This document shows, piece after piece, positions 45,301-55,107 of a stretch of DNA of 64,000 nucleotides. The first letter of the stretch is position 1; the number at the start of each line of letters is the position of its first letter. The stretch comes from Acidobacteriota bacterium. Lineage in GTDB: Bacteria; Acidobacteriota; Holophagae; Acanthopleuribacterales; Acanthopleuribacteraceae. The position numbers and the translations under genes are program-made. Under the pieces are notes generated by a model. That model did no database searches and had not been told where the DNA came from. It was given only the letters and a program-made list of their open reading frames with translations. The stretch spans positions 1-64,000 of the forward strand of contig PDUC01000027.1 in the NCBI GenBank assembly GCA_002747255.1, in the 5' to 3' direction.

Positions 45301-45977
45301 GTGAGCATCTTCTTGATATCGCTGAACTGATCGGCGTAATCTTCCTGACTGTCCTGGATCACCTTAAAAGCCTCTTCCCTGCCGTAAATTTCAGGTATTT
45401 CAACACTTCCACGAGGATCATCCGGTTCTTCCATATAATCGGGTGCCTCCTTGTAGGTGAGGAAATAGTGCATTAGGCGATCAATCAGGGCTTTTGGCAG
45501 GTCGGAAATATCTCTGACATGACCAAAAAAGCGGTCGTCCTTCATGACAGCGACTATTTTGTCATCGGCCTCATTGCCATCGATCATTCTCAAACCGCCG
45601 ATGGGATAAGCGTGGACCAGAAAATCGCCATGACTCATGACCTTTTCGGTTAGGACACAGATATCCAGAGGATCTTTATCGCCAACCACGTTTTCTTTTC
45701 CGGTCGCTTTCCTGCAACGATCGGCCACCCGTTCATCACAATAGGTCTGTGGAACAAGGCCGTACAAGGTTGGACAGGCATTGGAAAACTTCTGAGGTCG
45801 GTCTACCTTCAGCAAGCCCGTAGCCTTGTCCAGTTCGTATTTTACAGTGTCCATGGAAGACATCTCGATATAGCACACCACACAGTCGGGTGTTTCCTCT
45901 CCAATGGAAATACCGTGCCATGGATGTTGTCTAAAAAGCTGTCCCATCATATCCCAAATAGGATCGTGATTTGCCAT
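45273..45977 (-). CDS. ppa: Inorganic pyrophosphatase, family I
   Basis: A 234-residue cytosolic enzyme that hydrolyses pyrophosphate to two phosphates. The metal-binding signature DKDPLDICV (D100, D102, D105) is intact, preceded by YGLVPQTYCDE and followed by GGLRMIDGNEADDKIVAV, all characteristic of soluble family I enzymes. It is longer than the ~175-residue E. coli form, with an N-terminal extension and a C-terminal tail. GGAGGAGCATGAA precedes the ATG. Its last codons overlap the end of the convergent transporter gene. The peroxiredoxin gene lies 56 bases upstream on the same strand and may be co-transcribed. Confidence 0.93.
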   Translation of the reverse strand: MANHDPIWDMMGQLFRQHPWHGISIGEETPDCVVCYIEMSSMDTVKYELDKATGLLKVDRPQKFSNACPTLYGLVPQTYCDERVADRCRKATGKENVVGDKDPLDICVLTEKVMSHGDFLVHAYPIGGLRMIDGNEADDKIVAVMKDDRFFGHVRDISDLPKALIDRLMHYFLTYKEAPDYMEEPDDPRGSVEIPEIYGREEAFKVIQDSQEDYADQFSDIKKMLTQMLRGPWM

Positions 45978-46033
45978 TTCATGCTCCTCCTCGGGCTTTT
46001 ATCCCGATAATTCTAAGTGTCATTGCGTGCTGT

Positions 46034-46504
46034 TCATTGTTCGCGAAGGGTTTTCAGGACGGTTTCCACATGCCCCTTAACCCGAACTTTTTCCCATATT
46101 TTAACGATGATACCTTCGGGATCAATCAATACGGTGGACCTGACAACGCCCATGTACTCGCGACCTGCCATCTTTTTCATTTGCCAAACACCGTAGAGAT
46201 TCAGTGCTTCTTTTTCCGGGTCACTCAGCAGAGTGATGGTTAGATCTTTTTTATTGCAAAACTTCTGGTGACTTGCCACTGTGTCTGGACTGACACCCAA
46301 AATAACGGCACCCGACTCTTCAAACTCGGCTTTCCCTGTTGAAAAATCAATGGCCTGAACCGTGCAACCAGGTGTGAGATCGCGGGGATAAAAATACAAG
46401 ACCACCCATTTCCCTTTAAATTGTGATAATGTGACCTCTGTCTCCTGCTCATTGGGCAAGGTAAAATCCGGGGCAATCTGTCCTTCTTTAATATTTAATG
46501 TCAT
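46034..46504 (-). CDS. bcp: Thioredoxin-dependent peroxiredoxin, Bcp/PrxQ type
   Basis: 156 residues with the Bcp layout: APDFTLPN near the start, WVVLYFYPRDLTPGCTVQA with the peroxidatic cysteine C47 in the TPGCT motif, SPD near 72 and RSTVLIDPEGIIVKIW at the end. It reduces hydrogen peroxide and organic hydroperoxides in the cytoplasm. The resolving cysteine five residues after the peroxidatic one, common in PrxQ, is absent (AIDF); C83 could take that part, or it may act as a 1-Cys enzyme. AGGAGCGTTCC precedes the ATG. Confidence 0.92.
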   Translation of the reverse strand: MTLNIKEGQIAPDFTLPNEQETEVTLSQFKGKWVVLYFYPRDLTPGCTVQAIDFSTGKAEFEESGAVILGVSPDTVASHQKFCNKKDLTITLLSDPEKEALNLYGVWQMKKMAGREYMGVVRSTVLIDPEGIIVKIWEKVRVKGHVETVLKTLREQ

Positions 46505-46856
46505 GGAACGCTCCTTTCTTCCTTCAACTTATGAAAGGTTTTAACACAAAAGAAGCTGCCATAAAAGAGCCCAAATCAACGCTGACAACAACCTTACCAA
46601 AGCCTTACATGTCAACACGCATCCAGCATAAATCAACCCATCACGTAAAGTATTATTTTTCAGTGTTTAAAAGGAGATCTCGCGAAATTTAACCCTGCTT
46701 ACATGGTCTTGCTTGAAAGATACAGGCATCCTCGATTCGAGATATCTTTTACGCCAGTTTCAAAAGCCTGCAACAGACAGACAAGCCCACTGTGGATCGA
46801 CATGTTTAGCCTGTCGGACCGGTGCTTTCTAAATTGTCCTCTGAGGCTGAGTTATG
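46505..46856. other. Intergenic region
   Basis: About 350 bases between the start of bcp and the terminator of the secreted CGPC protein gene. No gene or structured element recognised. Confidence 0.4.
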
Positions 46857-46883
46857 AAAAAAAGGGCGGGATAAGCCCGCCCC
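46857..46883 (-). terminator. Rho-independent terminator of the secreted CGPC protein gene
   Basis: Stem GGGCGGG (46864-46870) / CCCGCCC (46876-46882) with a five-base loop, followed on the minus strand by TTTTTTT; 12 bases after the stop. Confidence 0.9.
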
Positions 46884-46894
46884 TTGTTGTAGAG

Positions 46895-48925
46895 TTACTT
46901 TTCCTGGTAAGCAACACCCATGACTTCTTTTGTGGTGTCGTTCTGAACCCAGGCGACCACAGCAAATTTTGTCGGTGGATGAATGTTCAAAGCATCAGGA
47001 GAATACTGAAGCTGGAAGTTTTGCGTTCCACCCGCTGAGCCTGTAAGTTCTGAACCGACTCCATTGGGAAGCATATCGAGCATGTTTCCGTGGAAGGTTC
47101 TCACGCCGTTGCTTCCCGGAGGGGCACTGAATGTGTATTCGGTTTCAAGAACTGCGACACGCAATCGATGCGTACCCGATTGAATGCTACCGGGATAGTG
47201 CACCGCAACATTGACTTCACCTGACTCAAAATTCACATTCAGGTCGATATCGTAGTCTGCGGGGAGAGCTCTGCGCTGATCGATGCGGGTCGAGAAGAAG
47301 GGATAAACACCGCCAGCACCTACTTTTTCATAAATACCGTCTACCAACATGGTAGGGATACCGCCTACACCATAGAAATCGGCACGGTCTCTCATGTCCG
47401 ATGAAGAGTGAGTGGTGTAGTAAGGGTCATTGGACCAAGTGCCATAGCGAATGAAAACCTTCGCTGTAGTGGGATAGTTTTCCCAGAAATTGCTTTCATC
47501 CAATTCACGATCCATACTCCCGCAGGGACCACAGTTACTTGCAGAAAAATCTTCAATAAGAACCACACGGGGCTTAATATTGTCGTTCTTGCCGGGAAGG
47601 GCATTGACACCGACGAGATAGTCCCGCATATCGCCACCGTGATCACCGCGGAGAACAAATCCAGCCCATTGAGACTTGGCTCCGTCCATCCTTACCCAGG
47701 CACCCTGTTCCCAAAGGTTGGTATCGGGAAAGAGGTCCGCGCCAAGAAAAACCGTTTTTGAATTGGGTTCCAAACCCAGTTTTTGTGTTGAGGCCAGTTC
47801 GTTCCCATCGACATCCATGAGGTAAAAAGTGACATCATCCGTCAACTCACCGATATTGACGGCAATGAAACCCGTCCATTCAGATGAGGAAGCACCCCAA
47901 AGCGGGTAATACAATCGATTCATACCGCTATAACTGCCCTCGATACCGGCAAAGGTCTGATCCGTTCCGCCATTGACGGATCCAAAAAGTTCATAACCCA
48001 CCATACTGACAAGTGAATTAACTTCAACCCAGGCGGTGCCAGCTGGAACGCGATCCTGATTGTTGGCATCAAACAGCAAGGTCACCTTTGCTCCGGCAGG
48101 AACCACTTGCTCGTGAACTTTCAACACATTACCTGCTGCGCCGTAATAGGTTTCTGTAGCCGTGACTTCATAGGCGGAAACGTTTATGTAGACCATACCT
48201 GTCCAGAAGTTGGTTGTATCGGTAGCGACATGCAAAAATCTGAGTTTTTTACCTTTTTGAGCGTTTAAACCCAATGCTGCCATTTTATTTTCTTCGTTAT
48301 AAGTGAAGTACTCCATCGCCGCCACAGCTGTCTCAGTGGACTGCATGTACACCCAATTGATCTCACTCAAATCCGACCAGTATTCCAAAACATTCTCGCT
48401 GCCCTTTCCATAGGCCTGTCCGTGTTCTTCAATAAAGGCGGAGTTGCCGAAGGGTTTGGGCTGCATGATGGTTGTGACACCCGAGCTCGTGCCGTTGACC
48501 GCGCTAATTGTGGTGGAGAACATGTTTGTGTTTTTAGCGATATGCGGCAAGTAGGCCTCATTACCCAGCGCCGTTGAAGCTCTGTAAACGGATTTCTGTC
48601 CTGTCATCTCGAGCTGTGCAACGACATCGAGATCAGAGGCACTATTGATGTGAATCCATGAAATAGTCACTCCTGAGGCTGGAAAAAGATCGCCCACTGA
48701 CAGCCATGCGTAACCAAATCCCGGCAAACTGGTCAATACATCACTGACAATCTGATTGCGATCTGTATCGTATCCACTGATTTCTATTGTTACTGCATCG
48801 CGATTTGGATTCAGGATACCAACATGGGTTTGCCCACTTTCGCCATTGAGCACCTCGGGTAAGTAATAATCGCCCGCAAAAAAGAATGGGCTTATCATCA
48901 TAAAAAAGATAAGCAGTCGCTTCAT
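46895..48925 (-). CDS. Exported protein with a C-terminal thioredoxin-like domain (Omp28-like)
   Basis: 676 residues from the ATG at 48923-48925, which has GAGGTGTTTC before it and starts a signal peptide (KRLLIFFMMISPFFFAG); the frame is open 67 codons further up without signal. Residues ~20-440 are repeated beta-sandwich-like segments with the recurring block WTGFIAVNIGEL / WTGMVYINVSAY / WAGFVLRGDHGG. From ~455 a thioredoxin fold appears: VVLIEDFSASNCGPCGSMD with CGPC at 465-468, and GGIPTMLVDG carrying the cis-proline. A final beta domain follows. This resembles Omp28-type proteins with an active CxxC. It should be periplasmic or extracellular; a role in disulfide chemistry is inferred from the motif only. 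Confidence 0.8.
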   Translation of the reverse strand: MKRLLIFFMMISPFFFAGDYYLPEVLNGESGQTHVGILNPNRDAVTIEISGYDTDRNQIVSDVLTSLPGFGYAWLSVGDLFPASGVTISWIHINSASDLDVVAQLEMTGQKSVYRASTALGNEAYLPHIAKNTNMFSTTISAVNGTSSGVTTIMQPKPFGNSAFIEEHGQAYGKGSENVLEYWSDLSEINWVYMQSTETAVAAMEYFTYNEENKMAALGLNAQKGKKLRFLHVATDTTNFWTGMVYINVSAYEVTATETYYGAAGNVLKVHEQVVPAGAKVTLLFDANNQDRVPAGTAWVEVNSLVSMVGYELFGSVNGGTDQTFAGIEGSYSGMNRLYYPLWGASSSEWTGFIAVNIGELTDDVTFYLMDVDGNELASTQKLGLEPNSKTVFLGADLFPDTNLWEQGAWVRMDGAKSQWAGFVLRGDHGGDMRDYLVGVNALPGKNDNIKPRVVLIEDFSASNCGPCGSMDRELDESNFWENYPTTAKVFIRYGTWSNDPYYTTHSSSDMRDRADFYGVGGIPTMLVDGIYEKVGAGGVYPFFSTRIDQRRALPADYDIDLNVNFESGEVNVAVHYPGSIQSGTHRLRVAVLETEYTFSAPPGSNGVRTFHGNMLDMLPNGVGSELTGSAGGTQNFQLQYSPDALNIHPPTKFAVVAWVQNDTTKEVMGVAYQEK

Positions 48926-49308
48926 GAAACACCTCAATTTGAAAAAATCATTTAGTCGTTCTGAATACAATGAAAAAAAAGAACCAACTATCTCAATAAC
49001 AATGCCTGACAGAACCTCGAAATCCACATTGAACAGGGATCCGGAGCCAAAAGGCACAGCCAAAGAAGGGGCTTTCCAGCCGTTCAGAACGTGGCCTATT
49101 GTTACACAAGAAGCCGCATTTCTCACCGATTATTTTTTTAAGAAACGGTATCTCCAGTTTTAACTGAAACTTCCATTCATTTACAAGAACCTGTAAAACC
49201 TGTATCCCCTATTTTGCGACAGGCATTTTGCCGCAGAGATGCCATTTTTCAGGAAAACGCCATCCAAACATCGGTCGCAAACACTTGGAAGGGAGCGGTG
49301 CTTTTCAG
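48926..49308. other. Intergenic region
   Basis: About 380 bases between two minus-strand genes. No gene, terminator or promoter recognised with confidence. Confidence 0.4.
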
Positions 49309-50304
49309 TTACAGCTTCGTTTGGTGTTGAACAGACTCAGATCTGGCGAGAACCTGGGCCTCGATCCACGGGTAAGTTTGCTTCAGTCCTTCCAAAAGCG
49401 GCCGACTTGGTGCCCAGCCAAGTTCTTTTTTTATGAGCGCGTTGTCAGAATTTCGGCCTCGAACACCTTGAGGACCCGGAACGTGTTTCAAGGTCAACTG
49501 CTTTCCAGCCAATTTCATAATCATTTCTGCAAGCTGATCGATACTCACACATTCTTCGGATCCAATGTTAAAAGGGCCCTGTTGTTCGGAACGCATCAGC
49601 TTGAGGATACCCTCCAGGCATTCATCGATGTAGAGGAAAGACCGCGTTTGCCTGCCATCTCCCCATATTTCCAGTGTTCCATTTTCACTGGCTTCCGCAA
49701 CCTTTCGGCACAAGGCTGCCGGAACTTTTTCGCGGCCTCCAGTCCACGTACCTTCCGGTCCAAAAATATTGTGAAAACGGGCAATGCTGCAATTCATACC
49801 GTAATTTCGGTTGAAGCTCATGAAAAGTCTTTCGCTGAACAGTTTCTCCCACCCGTATTCACTGTCTGGCTGGGCTGGATAGGCCGTGTGTTCGGAGCAC
49901 TGCGGATGATCGGGATCTTCCTGATTGAAAGCGGGATAAATACAGGCCGATGACGCATAGAAAATATTCCTCGAACCCGTTTTTCTGCAGGCATCCACCA
50001 CATTGAGATTGATGGTGGCCGAATTGTGCATAATATCCGCATCATTGTCACCGGTAAAGATAAAACCGGCTCCGCCCATATCTGCCGCCAGTTGGTAGAC
50101 TTCATCAAATTTCAGGTCAATGACCTTTTTAACGGTCGCCTGATCCCTGAGATCCCCTATCATGAACTCGTCCGCTGCGGAATCTGCAAATTCAGGGTAT
50201 TTTAAATCAACACCCCTCACCCACATCTGTTCCTGCTTCAACCGTTTAACCAAATGACTGCCGATAAATCCACCGGCTCCAAGAACCAATGCCTTTCTCT
50301 GCAT
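49309..50304 (-). CDS. NAD-dependent epimerase, GDP-mannose 3,5-epimerase-like
   Basis: 331 residues from the ATG at 50302-50304 (GAGGAG 8-9 bases upstream). The Rossmann start LVLGAGGFIGSHLVKRL binds NAD. GDP-mannose 3,5-epimerase marks are LAADMGGAGFIFTGDND, SSACIYPAFNQ, the catalytic YGWEK, ARFHNIFGPEGTWTGGREK and IWGDGRQTRSFLYIDE. The enzyme would convert GDP-mannose to GDP-L-galactose or GDP-L-gulose in the cytosol; in bacteria such sugars go to surface polysaccharides. Related extended-SDR sugar epimerases are an alternative. No polysaccharide cluster surrounds it. Confidence 0.82.
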   Translation of the reverse strand: MQRKALVLGAGGFIGSHLVKRLKQEQMWVRGVDLKYPEFADSAADEFMIGDLRDQATVKKVIDLKFDEVYQLAADMGGAGFIFTGDNDADIMHNSATINLNVVDACRKTGSRNIFYASSACIYPAFNQEDPDHPQCSEHTAYPAQPDSEYGWEKLFSERLFMSFNRNYGMNCSIARFHNIFGPEGTWTGGREKVPAALCRKVAEASENGTLEIWGDGRQTRSFLYIDECLEGILKLMRSEQQGPFNIGSEECVSIDQLAEMIMKLAGKQLTLKHVPGPQGVRGRNSDNALIKKELGWAPSRPLLEGLKQTYPWIEAQVLARSESVQHQTKL

Positions 50305-50824
50305 AAAACACTCCTCTTCCTGCCAAAAGCACTGCACGTCTACCCGGATTTCAGCACTTTGGTCACTTGCAGCGAGCCTGGACTTCCGAATTTGGGATCA
50401 TACCTCATCACGCGTTCAGACATCAACGAAATCAGAACAAAACAAATCACTTTTTCCAAAATAAAGCTTCCTGTTTCCTTGCGTTTTATAAAAACCATTT
50501 CAACCTAAAAAACGCAGCTACCCCAAGATCATGGTCCTGTGGCTGAGGGGCATTTCTGCTGTTGAACTCTCGAGGTTCGCATCTTCAAACGCATCTTTCT
50601 GTACGCTTCTCCAGTGTGGACATGGACACCGACATGTATCATCGAATTCAAGCTCCTTTTTTAACAATAGCTTCTGGTATCTGCCAGCTTTCATTAAATA
50701 ACCGATTTCTTTTTTTTCGCAACCACCAACACAGCCAAATCTTTGTTTTATAGAAGGGTTATGTTGTGATAGAGTGTATTGGCTTGTTTTGCAAAGCGAG
50801 CAATAAAAACGCGAAGTTCATGTC
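50305..50824. other. Intergenic region between divergent genes
   Basis: 520 bases between the epimerase (minus) and the acyltransferase (plus). It must contain both promoters, but no good -35/-10 pair stands out and no gene is supported. Confidence 0.4.
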
Positions 50825-51511
50825 ATGATCCGATCTATCTTTTCAATGTTTTTTTTCTTTATTTCAATTGTTTTCTTTGCTTTTCTCTGCATCCTCTTGA
50901 GTTTTCTGCCTGGCCTGAGCCCGTCTACCTTGGGCATAAGGTCATTTGGGAAAACTGTCTTGTGGTTTGCGGGAATTAAATTGAAAGTCAAAGGCCTGGA
51001 GAACATCGATCCAAAGCGCCCAGCCATCTACATGGCCAATCACACGACCGTATTGGACATACCTATCCTGGTTGCGGCTCTTCCGGTTGACATTCGTTTC
51101 ATTTTTAAAAAATCTCTCGCTTACATTCCAATCGTGGGTTGGGCCATGATGCTAACTGGAATGGTGCCCATTGAAAGAGGCACCAAAGGTCCTGCTCTGA
51201 AGAGTCTGAGAGTCGCTGCCAATAAAATAAAAAAAGGAATGCATGTCATCATTTTCCCAGAGGGCACGAGAACGCGAACCGGGAAACTGGGTAAACTGAA
51301 AAAAGGCGGTTTCTTATTGGCATCTCTGTCAGAAACAGCCATTGTTCCTGTCCATATATCGGATACCAGTCACCTATGTAAGCGAAACATCCCCCTGATC
51401 AAACCGGGCCATTTAACGGTCACCATTCACCCGGCGATCATTCCCGATTCCAATACTAAAATGACCTCCAGAGACAATATAGACATCGTCGAGAGCCTGT
51501 TAAAACAATAA
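50825..51511 (+). CDS. plsC: 1-acyl-sn-glycerol-3-phosphate acyltransferase
   Basis: 228 residues. One or two membrane segments at the N-terminus (FSMFFFFISIVFFAFLCILLSF) are followed by the PlsC catalytic motif NHTTVLD (H73, D78), the substrate-binding GMVPIERG near 117 and FPEGTRTRTGKL near 143-154, then VPVHISD. It adds an acyl chain to lysophosphatidate at the inner face of the cytoplasmic membrane, making phosphatidate for phospholipids. The ribosome site is weak (GAAG). Followed by 283 bases without a gene. Confidence 0.9.
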   Translation: MIRSIFSMFFFFISIVFFAFLCILLSFLPGLSPSTLGIRSFGKTVLWFAGIKLKVKGLENIDPKRPAIYMANHTTVLDIPILVAALPVDIRFIFKKSLAYIPIVGWAMMLTGMVPIERGTKGPALKSLRVAANKIKKGMHVIIFPEGTRTRTGKLGKLKKGGFLLASLSETAIVPVHISDTSHLCKRNIPLIKPGHLTVTIHPAIIPDSNTKMTSRDNIDIVESLLKQ

Positions 51512-51794
51512 GTTGAGTCTTTTCGCTATTGTGAAGGGCTAATAAAGGCACTTTTCCCAAACCACGAGCACAAAATAACGACCAGGGAAATCACACTAGG
51601 TGATTTCATATTATTGACTTCCATTTACTAAATTACGGGGCAGTCGTGTTTTTCGGTTTTAATATGGGTTTGGCAAATTGTTTTTTCAGAGCCTGGAAGA
51701 AAACCATCGTGCCGAAATAAAGAAAAAGCAGATAAGAGTAGACTAAATATGATAAAATACAAGCCATCGACTGATTCATTTACTGGAGGTATTC

Positions 51795-53111
51795 ATGAAA
51801 AAAACGTTTGTGCTGGATACCAATGTCCTCTTACATGACCCCAATGCACTGTACAAATTTCAAGACAATCAAGTCATTATTCCGTTGGTTGTCGTTGAAG
51901 AAATTGACAAATTCAAACGCACCCAGAACGAAGTTGGCCGCAATGCGCGAACCATTTCGCGTTTCCTCGATGAAGAGCGCGCGAAAGGAAGTCTCAGTCT
52001 AGGTGTTCAACTGAAAAGCGGCGGTTTTCTGAAAGTGGTACTCCCTAAGGAGGATATGCTGAAACCTTTTCCAGCCTTGAAGGAAAGTCAATCGGCGGAC
52101 AATATCATTTTGGGAACCGCTCTCAGCTTGTCTAAAAACTCCGAAGAAGGCAGTGTGGTCCTCGTCACCAAAGACACCAACTTGCGAATTAAAGCAGATG
52201 CTTCCGGTCTGATTGCGCAAGATTACTTTAACGATAAAATCGATTACGATGATCTTTACACAGGTCACTCCGATCTGGAAGTAACGGCCACTGATTACAA
52301 TCAATATCAGCAAGAAGGTGTACTCAAACTGGATGAAAGCGCTGATTATTATCGCAATCAGTTCATTTTCCTGAAAACGGGAGATGAAAAGAAAACGCTA
52401 ACCCGCTATTTTCCAAACGACAAGTCGGTTCGGAAATTGGTCCATCCACCTGATTTATGGGGTATCAAGCCATTAAACGATGAGCAGTCGCAGGCTATGG
52501 AACTGCTTTGTGATCCGAATATCAAACTGGTCAGTCTTTTGGGAAAAGCAGGAACAGGTAAAACACTGCTTGCCATTGCCGCGGGTTTGAAGCAAGTGGT
52601 GGACGATGAAACCTACAAACGGCTTCTCATCTCCCGACCCGTTCTTCCTCTTGGAAAAGACCTGGGCTATTTGCCAGGAGACGTAGAGGAAAAACTCAAA
52701 CCGTGGATGCAGCCGATTATTGACAATCTGGAATTCATCATCAGCTGTTCGGAAGTGGAGACCTCAAAAGGAAGCCCAAACTATCAGTACCTTGTCGATC
52801 ACGACTGGATTTCAGTGGAACCATTGACCTACATGCGCGGCCGCAGTATCCCGAATCAGTATATGATTGTGGATGAAGCCCAAAACCTGACGCCTCATGA
52901 GATTAAATCCGTCATCACCAGAGCAGGTCATGGAACCAAAATCGTTCTGACCGGCGATCCTCATCAAATTGACAATCCCTTCCTGGATGCCTCGAGCAAT
53001 GGTATTTCCTATCTGGTTCAGCGCTTCAAGGGTCAGGACATTTACGGTCATGTTACCCTTACCAAGGGTGAGCGGTCTGTTTTGGCGGAACTGGCCAGTA
53101 ACCTGTTGTAA
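51795..53111 (+). CDS. PIN-PhoH fusion ATPase (PhoH2/YlaK-like)
   Basis: 438 residues, two domains. Residues ~1-140 are a PIN ribonuclease-type domain: FVLDTNVLLHDPNAL, VVVEEIDKFKR and TKDTNLRIKA, with the acidic residues of the active site present. From ~230 a PhoH ATPase follows: Walker A GKAGTGKT (250-257), RPVLPLGKDLGYLPGD, MIVDEAQNLTPHE (Walker B) near 358 and LTGDPHQIDNP near 385. Such proteins are thought to be RNA-unwinding and cleaving enzymes. TGGAGGTATTC precedes the ATG. It is longer than single-domain PhoH and in line with the fused form. Confidence 0.92.
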   Translation: MKKTFVLDTNVLLHDPNALYKFQDNQVIIPLVVVEEIDKFKRTQNEVGRNARTISRFLDEERAKGSLSLGVQLKSGGFLKVVLPKEDMLKPFPALKESQSADNIILGTALSLSKNSEEGSVVLVTKDTNLRIKADASGLIAQDYFNDKIDYDDLYTGHSDLEVTATDYNQYQQEGVLKLDESADYYRNQFIFLKTGDEKKTLTRYFPNDKSVRKLVHPPDLWGIKPLNDEQSQAMELLCDPNIKLVSLLGKAGTGKTLLAIAAGLKQVVDDETYKRLLISRPVLPLGKDLGYLPGDVEEKLKPWMQPIIDNLEFIISCSEVETSKGSPNYQYLVDHDWISVEPLTYMRGRSIPNQYMIVDEAQNLTPHEIKSVITRAGHGTKIVLTGDPHQIDNPFLDASSNGISYLVQRFKGQDIYGHVTLTKGERSVLAELASNLL

Positions 53112-53135
53112 ATGAAACAGGCAGATTGACATTGC

Positions 53136-54017
53136 TTACTGCGATAGGTGCTTTGCCCTGTCTTCGGTAACCCGTTTCTTCTTCATATACTCGAATAAGT
53201 CCAGAAACAGGATATTGGCAATCAGAAGTGCGGCACCAGCCTGAATGAGAGACAGCGAGTCACCAAGAAGCCAGCCAGCAGCCATGCCGTAGGCCACCTC
53301 CAGTGCCAACAGGGCTCCTGCTATATTTGCAGGCAGCTTTTTCATGCTGCTGTTGTAGAGATAATAGGCCAGCCCGGTACAAAGCACGCCCAGTCCCAAT
53401 GCAAACATCCAGCTCTCAACCCTATCAGGCACCAAATTGACTTCTGCAAACAGGAGAGCTATTGGAATAGCTCCGGCCATCTCCAAAGCGGTTATGAGAA
53501 TAGGCGAGTGAGATCGCACCAGCTTCCTGTTGGCAACCACCAGAAGTCCGAAAAGACAGTAAGCCCCAATGGCCCAAAGGCAGCCCTCGAAGATCCCGGA
53601 ACTGTTGATTTCAGAATTTAACAGCAGCAGAAAAAAGCCCAAGGTACTGACCAGCATGGCAACCATGATTTTATTGGACAGTTTCTCTTTCAACAAGAAC
53701 AGAGCACAAATGGCGACGATAATGGGCTCTGTTCCAATGAGCGCACTGCCCAGGGTCACTCCAAGCAATTCAATGCTTTTGAAAAACGCAAACCAGTGAA
53801 AGCCCAACAAGGCACCGAGAAAACACGAAGCAACACCGATTTTCCAGGGGAGTTTCTTCTTTGCAGGCATGAAAAACCAGACAAACATAAGAATAAGAGT
53901 TCCCAGAAAAACGCGATAGAAAGTGCTTTGCCATGGCGTAAACCCAGAATGACCCGCTAAAACACCCGCCATTCCCATAAAGAACACCGCAATATGAGCC
54001 ATCAGCAAATGACTCAT
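53136..54017 (-). CDS. EamA/DMT-family membrane transporter
   Basis: 293 residues with ten hydrophobic segments in two EamA repeats: FYRVFLGTLILMFVWFF and GSALIGTEPIIVAICALFLLKE in the first half, GVLCTGLAYYLYNSSMKKLP and ALLALEVAYGMAAGWLLGD in the second. The 'EP...LKE' pattern is typical of metabolite exporters. Substrate unknown. Its ATG overlaps the stop of the arginyl/leucyl-transferase gene (ATGA, 54014-54017), so the two are translationally coupled. Confidence 0.88.
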   Translation of the reverse strand: MSHLLMAHIAVFFMGMAGVLAGHSGFTPWQSTFYRVFLGTLILMFVWFFMPAKKKLPWKIGVASCFLGALLGFHWFAFFKSIELLGVTLGSALIGTEPIIVAICALFLLKEKLSNKIMVAMLVSTLGFFLLLLNSEINSSGIFEGCLWAIGAYCLFGLLVVANRKLVRSHSPILITALEMAGAIPIALLFAEVNLVPDRVESWMFALGLGVLCTGLAYYLYNSSMKKLPANIAGALLALEVAYGMAAGWLLGDSLSLIQAGAALLIANILFLDLFEYMKKKRVTEDRAKHLSQ

Positions 54018-54724
54018 GGAGCATTGTCCTTCTCTTGACTAAGCCACTCACCTGTTTTCCAGTCCAGCAGTTCAAAGGGTTCAAAGCGGTTTTTATAATT
54101 CATTGAGTTGTTTTCTTCAATCCAGTAGCCAAGATAATAGTATTTCTTGCCGAGTTTTAAAGCCAGTTTCATTTCCATCATGGCACCAAAATGGCCCAAA
54201 CTCCTTTTGGAGTAAGCTGGATCAAAAACAAAGTAGACCGAACTCAAGCCCGAAGTTGAAACATCAAGAAAACCCGCAGCGACCAACTGCTCATTCAAGT
54301 AGTAAAGGCTTTGAAATCCAGGAACTGATTGCCAAATAAAGGCCTTCAAAAACTGGTCTCGATCGGAAATATCGTTATTCTCAAATCTTTTTGAGTGTTC
54401 CAGGTACAGCTTATAAACATCCTCACGAAAAACCAATCGTTGAACTTTCATTTCCAGGTCCGAGTTGCTACGTAACACTCTTCGTTGACTTTTGGAGGGT
54501 TTAAAATCCCGGACCTTTACCCGAAGAGGTTGACATCGACGACAATGTTCACAGGAAGGCTTGAAAAAGCAAAGCCCAAATTTTCTCCAGCCAGATTGAA
54601 GATAATAGTCAAATTCGCTCTTAGACAACTGATAGGCGAGAAAATAGGTGTAGCGACGCTCTCTTTCCGCAAAATACGAGCATCTTTTTCTCTCATCCAA
54701 AGTCAGATCTTGAATGATCTGCAT
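54014..54724 (-). CDS. bpt: Aspartate/glutamate leucyltransferase (bacterial N-end rule)
   Basis: 236 residues with the Bpt/ATE1 layout: CSYFAERERRYTYFL at the N-terminus, the cysteine cluster CFFKPSCEHCRRCQPLRV near 52-68, SDRDQFLKAF near 120, and the GNAT-like second half with SSVYFVFDPAYSKRSLGHFG and YYLGYWIEENNSMNYKNRFEP. It adds leucine from leucyl-tRNA to proteins starting with Asp or Glu, marking them for ClpAP-type degradation. Coupled by ATGA overlap to the EamA transporter gene; the link looks incidental. Confidence 0.93.
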   Translation of the reverse strand: MQIIQDLTLDERKRCSYFAERERRYTYFLAYQLSKSEFDYYLQSGWRKFGLCFFKPSCEHCRRCQPLRVKVRDFKPSKSQRRVLRSNSDLEMKVQRLVFREDVYKLYLEHSKRFENNDISDRDQFLKAFIWQSVPGFQSLYYLNEQLVAAGFLDVSTSGLSSVYFVFDPAYSKRSLGHFGAMMEMKLALKLGKKYYYLGYWIEENNSMNYKNRFEPFELLDWKTGEWLSQEKDNAP

Positions 54725-55107
54725 AAAAACACCATCTGCTTAGTCAATTCACACCATGGAGAATACATGATACGGCACTGATGAGTAAAGGGAAATACAA
54801 CTTCCATCAAACAACTCTTTTCCCGTTGACTTTCGGGAAAAGACAAAGGTTCTGGCTCCATTCATCGCGACACAATTAATTCGGCATGAAAGAGTCCGCT
54901 TTTTGTCTATTTCAACTGTGCTTCATTCAATTTACAGGACGCCAATCTCTACCTGCTCGAAAACCGGTTACAAGAGAAGTTACTCTTTTCAGCGGACTTT
55001 TCTCACAAAAGCCCTGCCTTCAGTTTGTCTGGATTTTATCTTTCACATGATAAAAAAATATAGTAGTATTTTACGTTGCATTCGAGCATGCACAAGGAGC
55101 TGTGAAT
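54725..55107. other. Intergenic region between divergent genes
   Basis: About 380 bases between bpt (minus) and the TPR gene (plus); promoters are expected but not clear. An AT-rich TATAGTAG stretch near 55060 may be a -10 region for the TPR gene. Confidence 0.4.
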
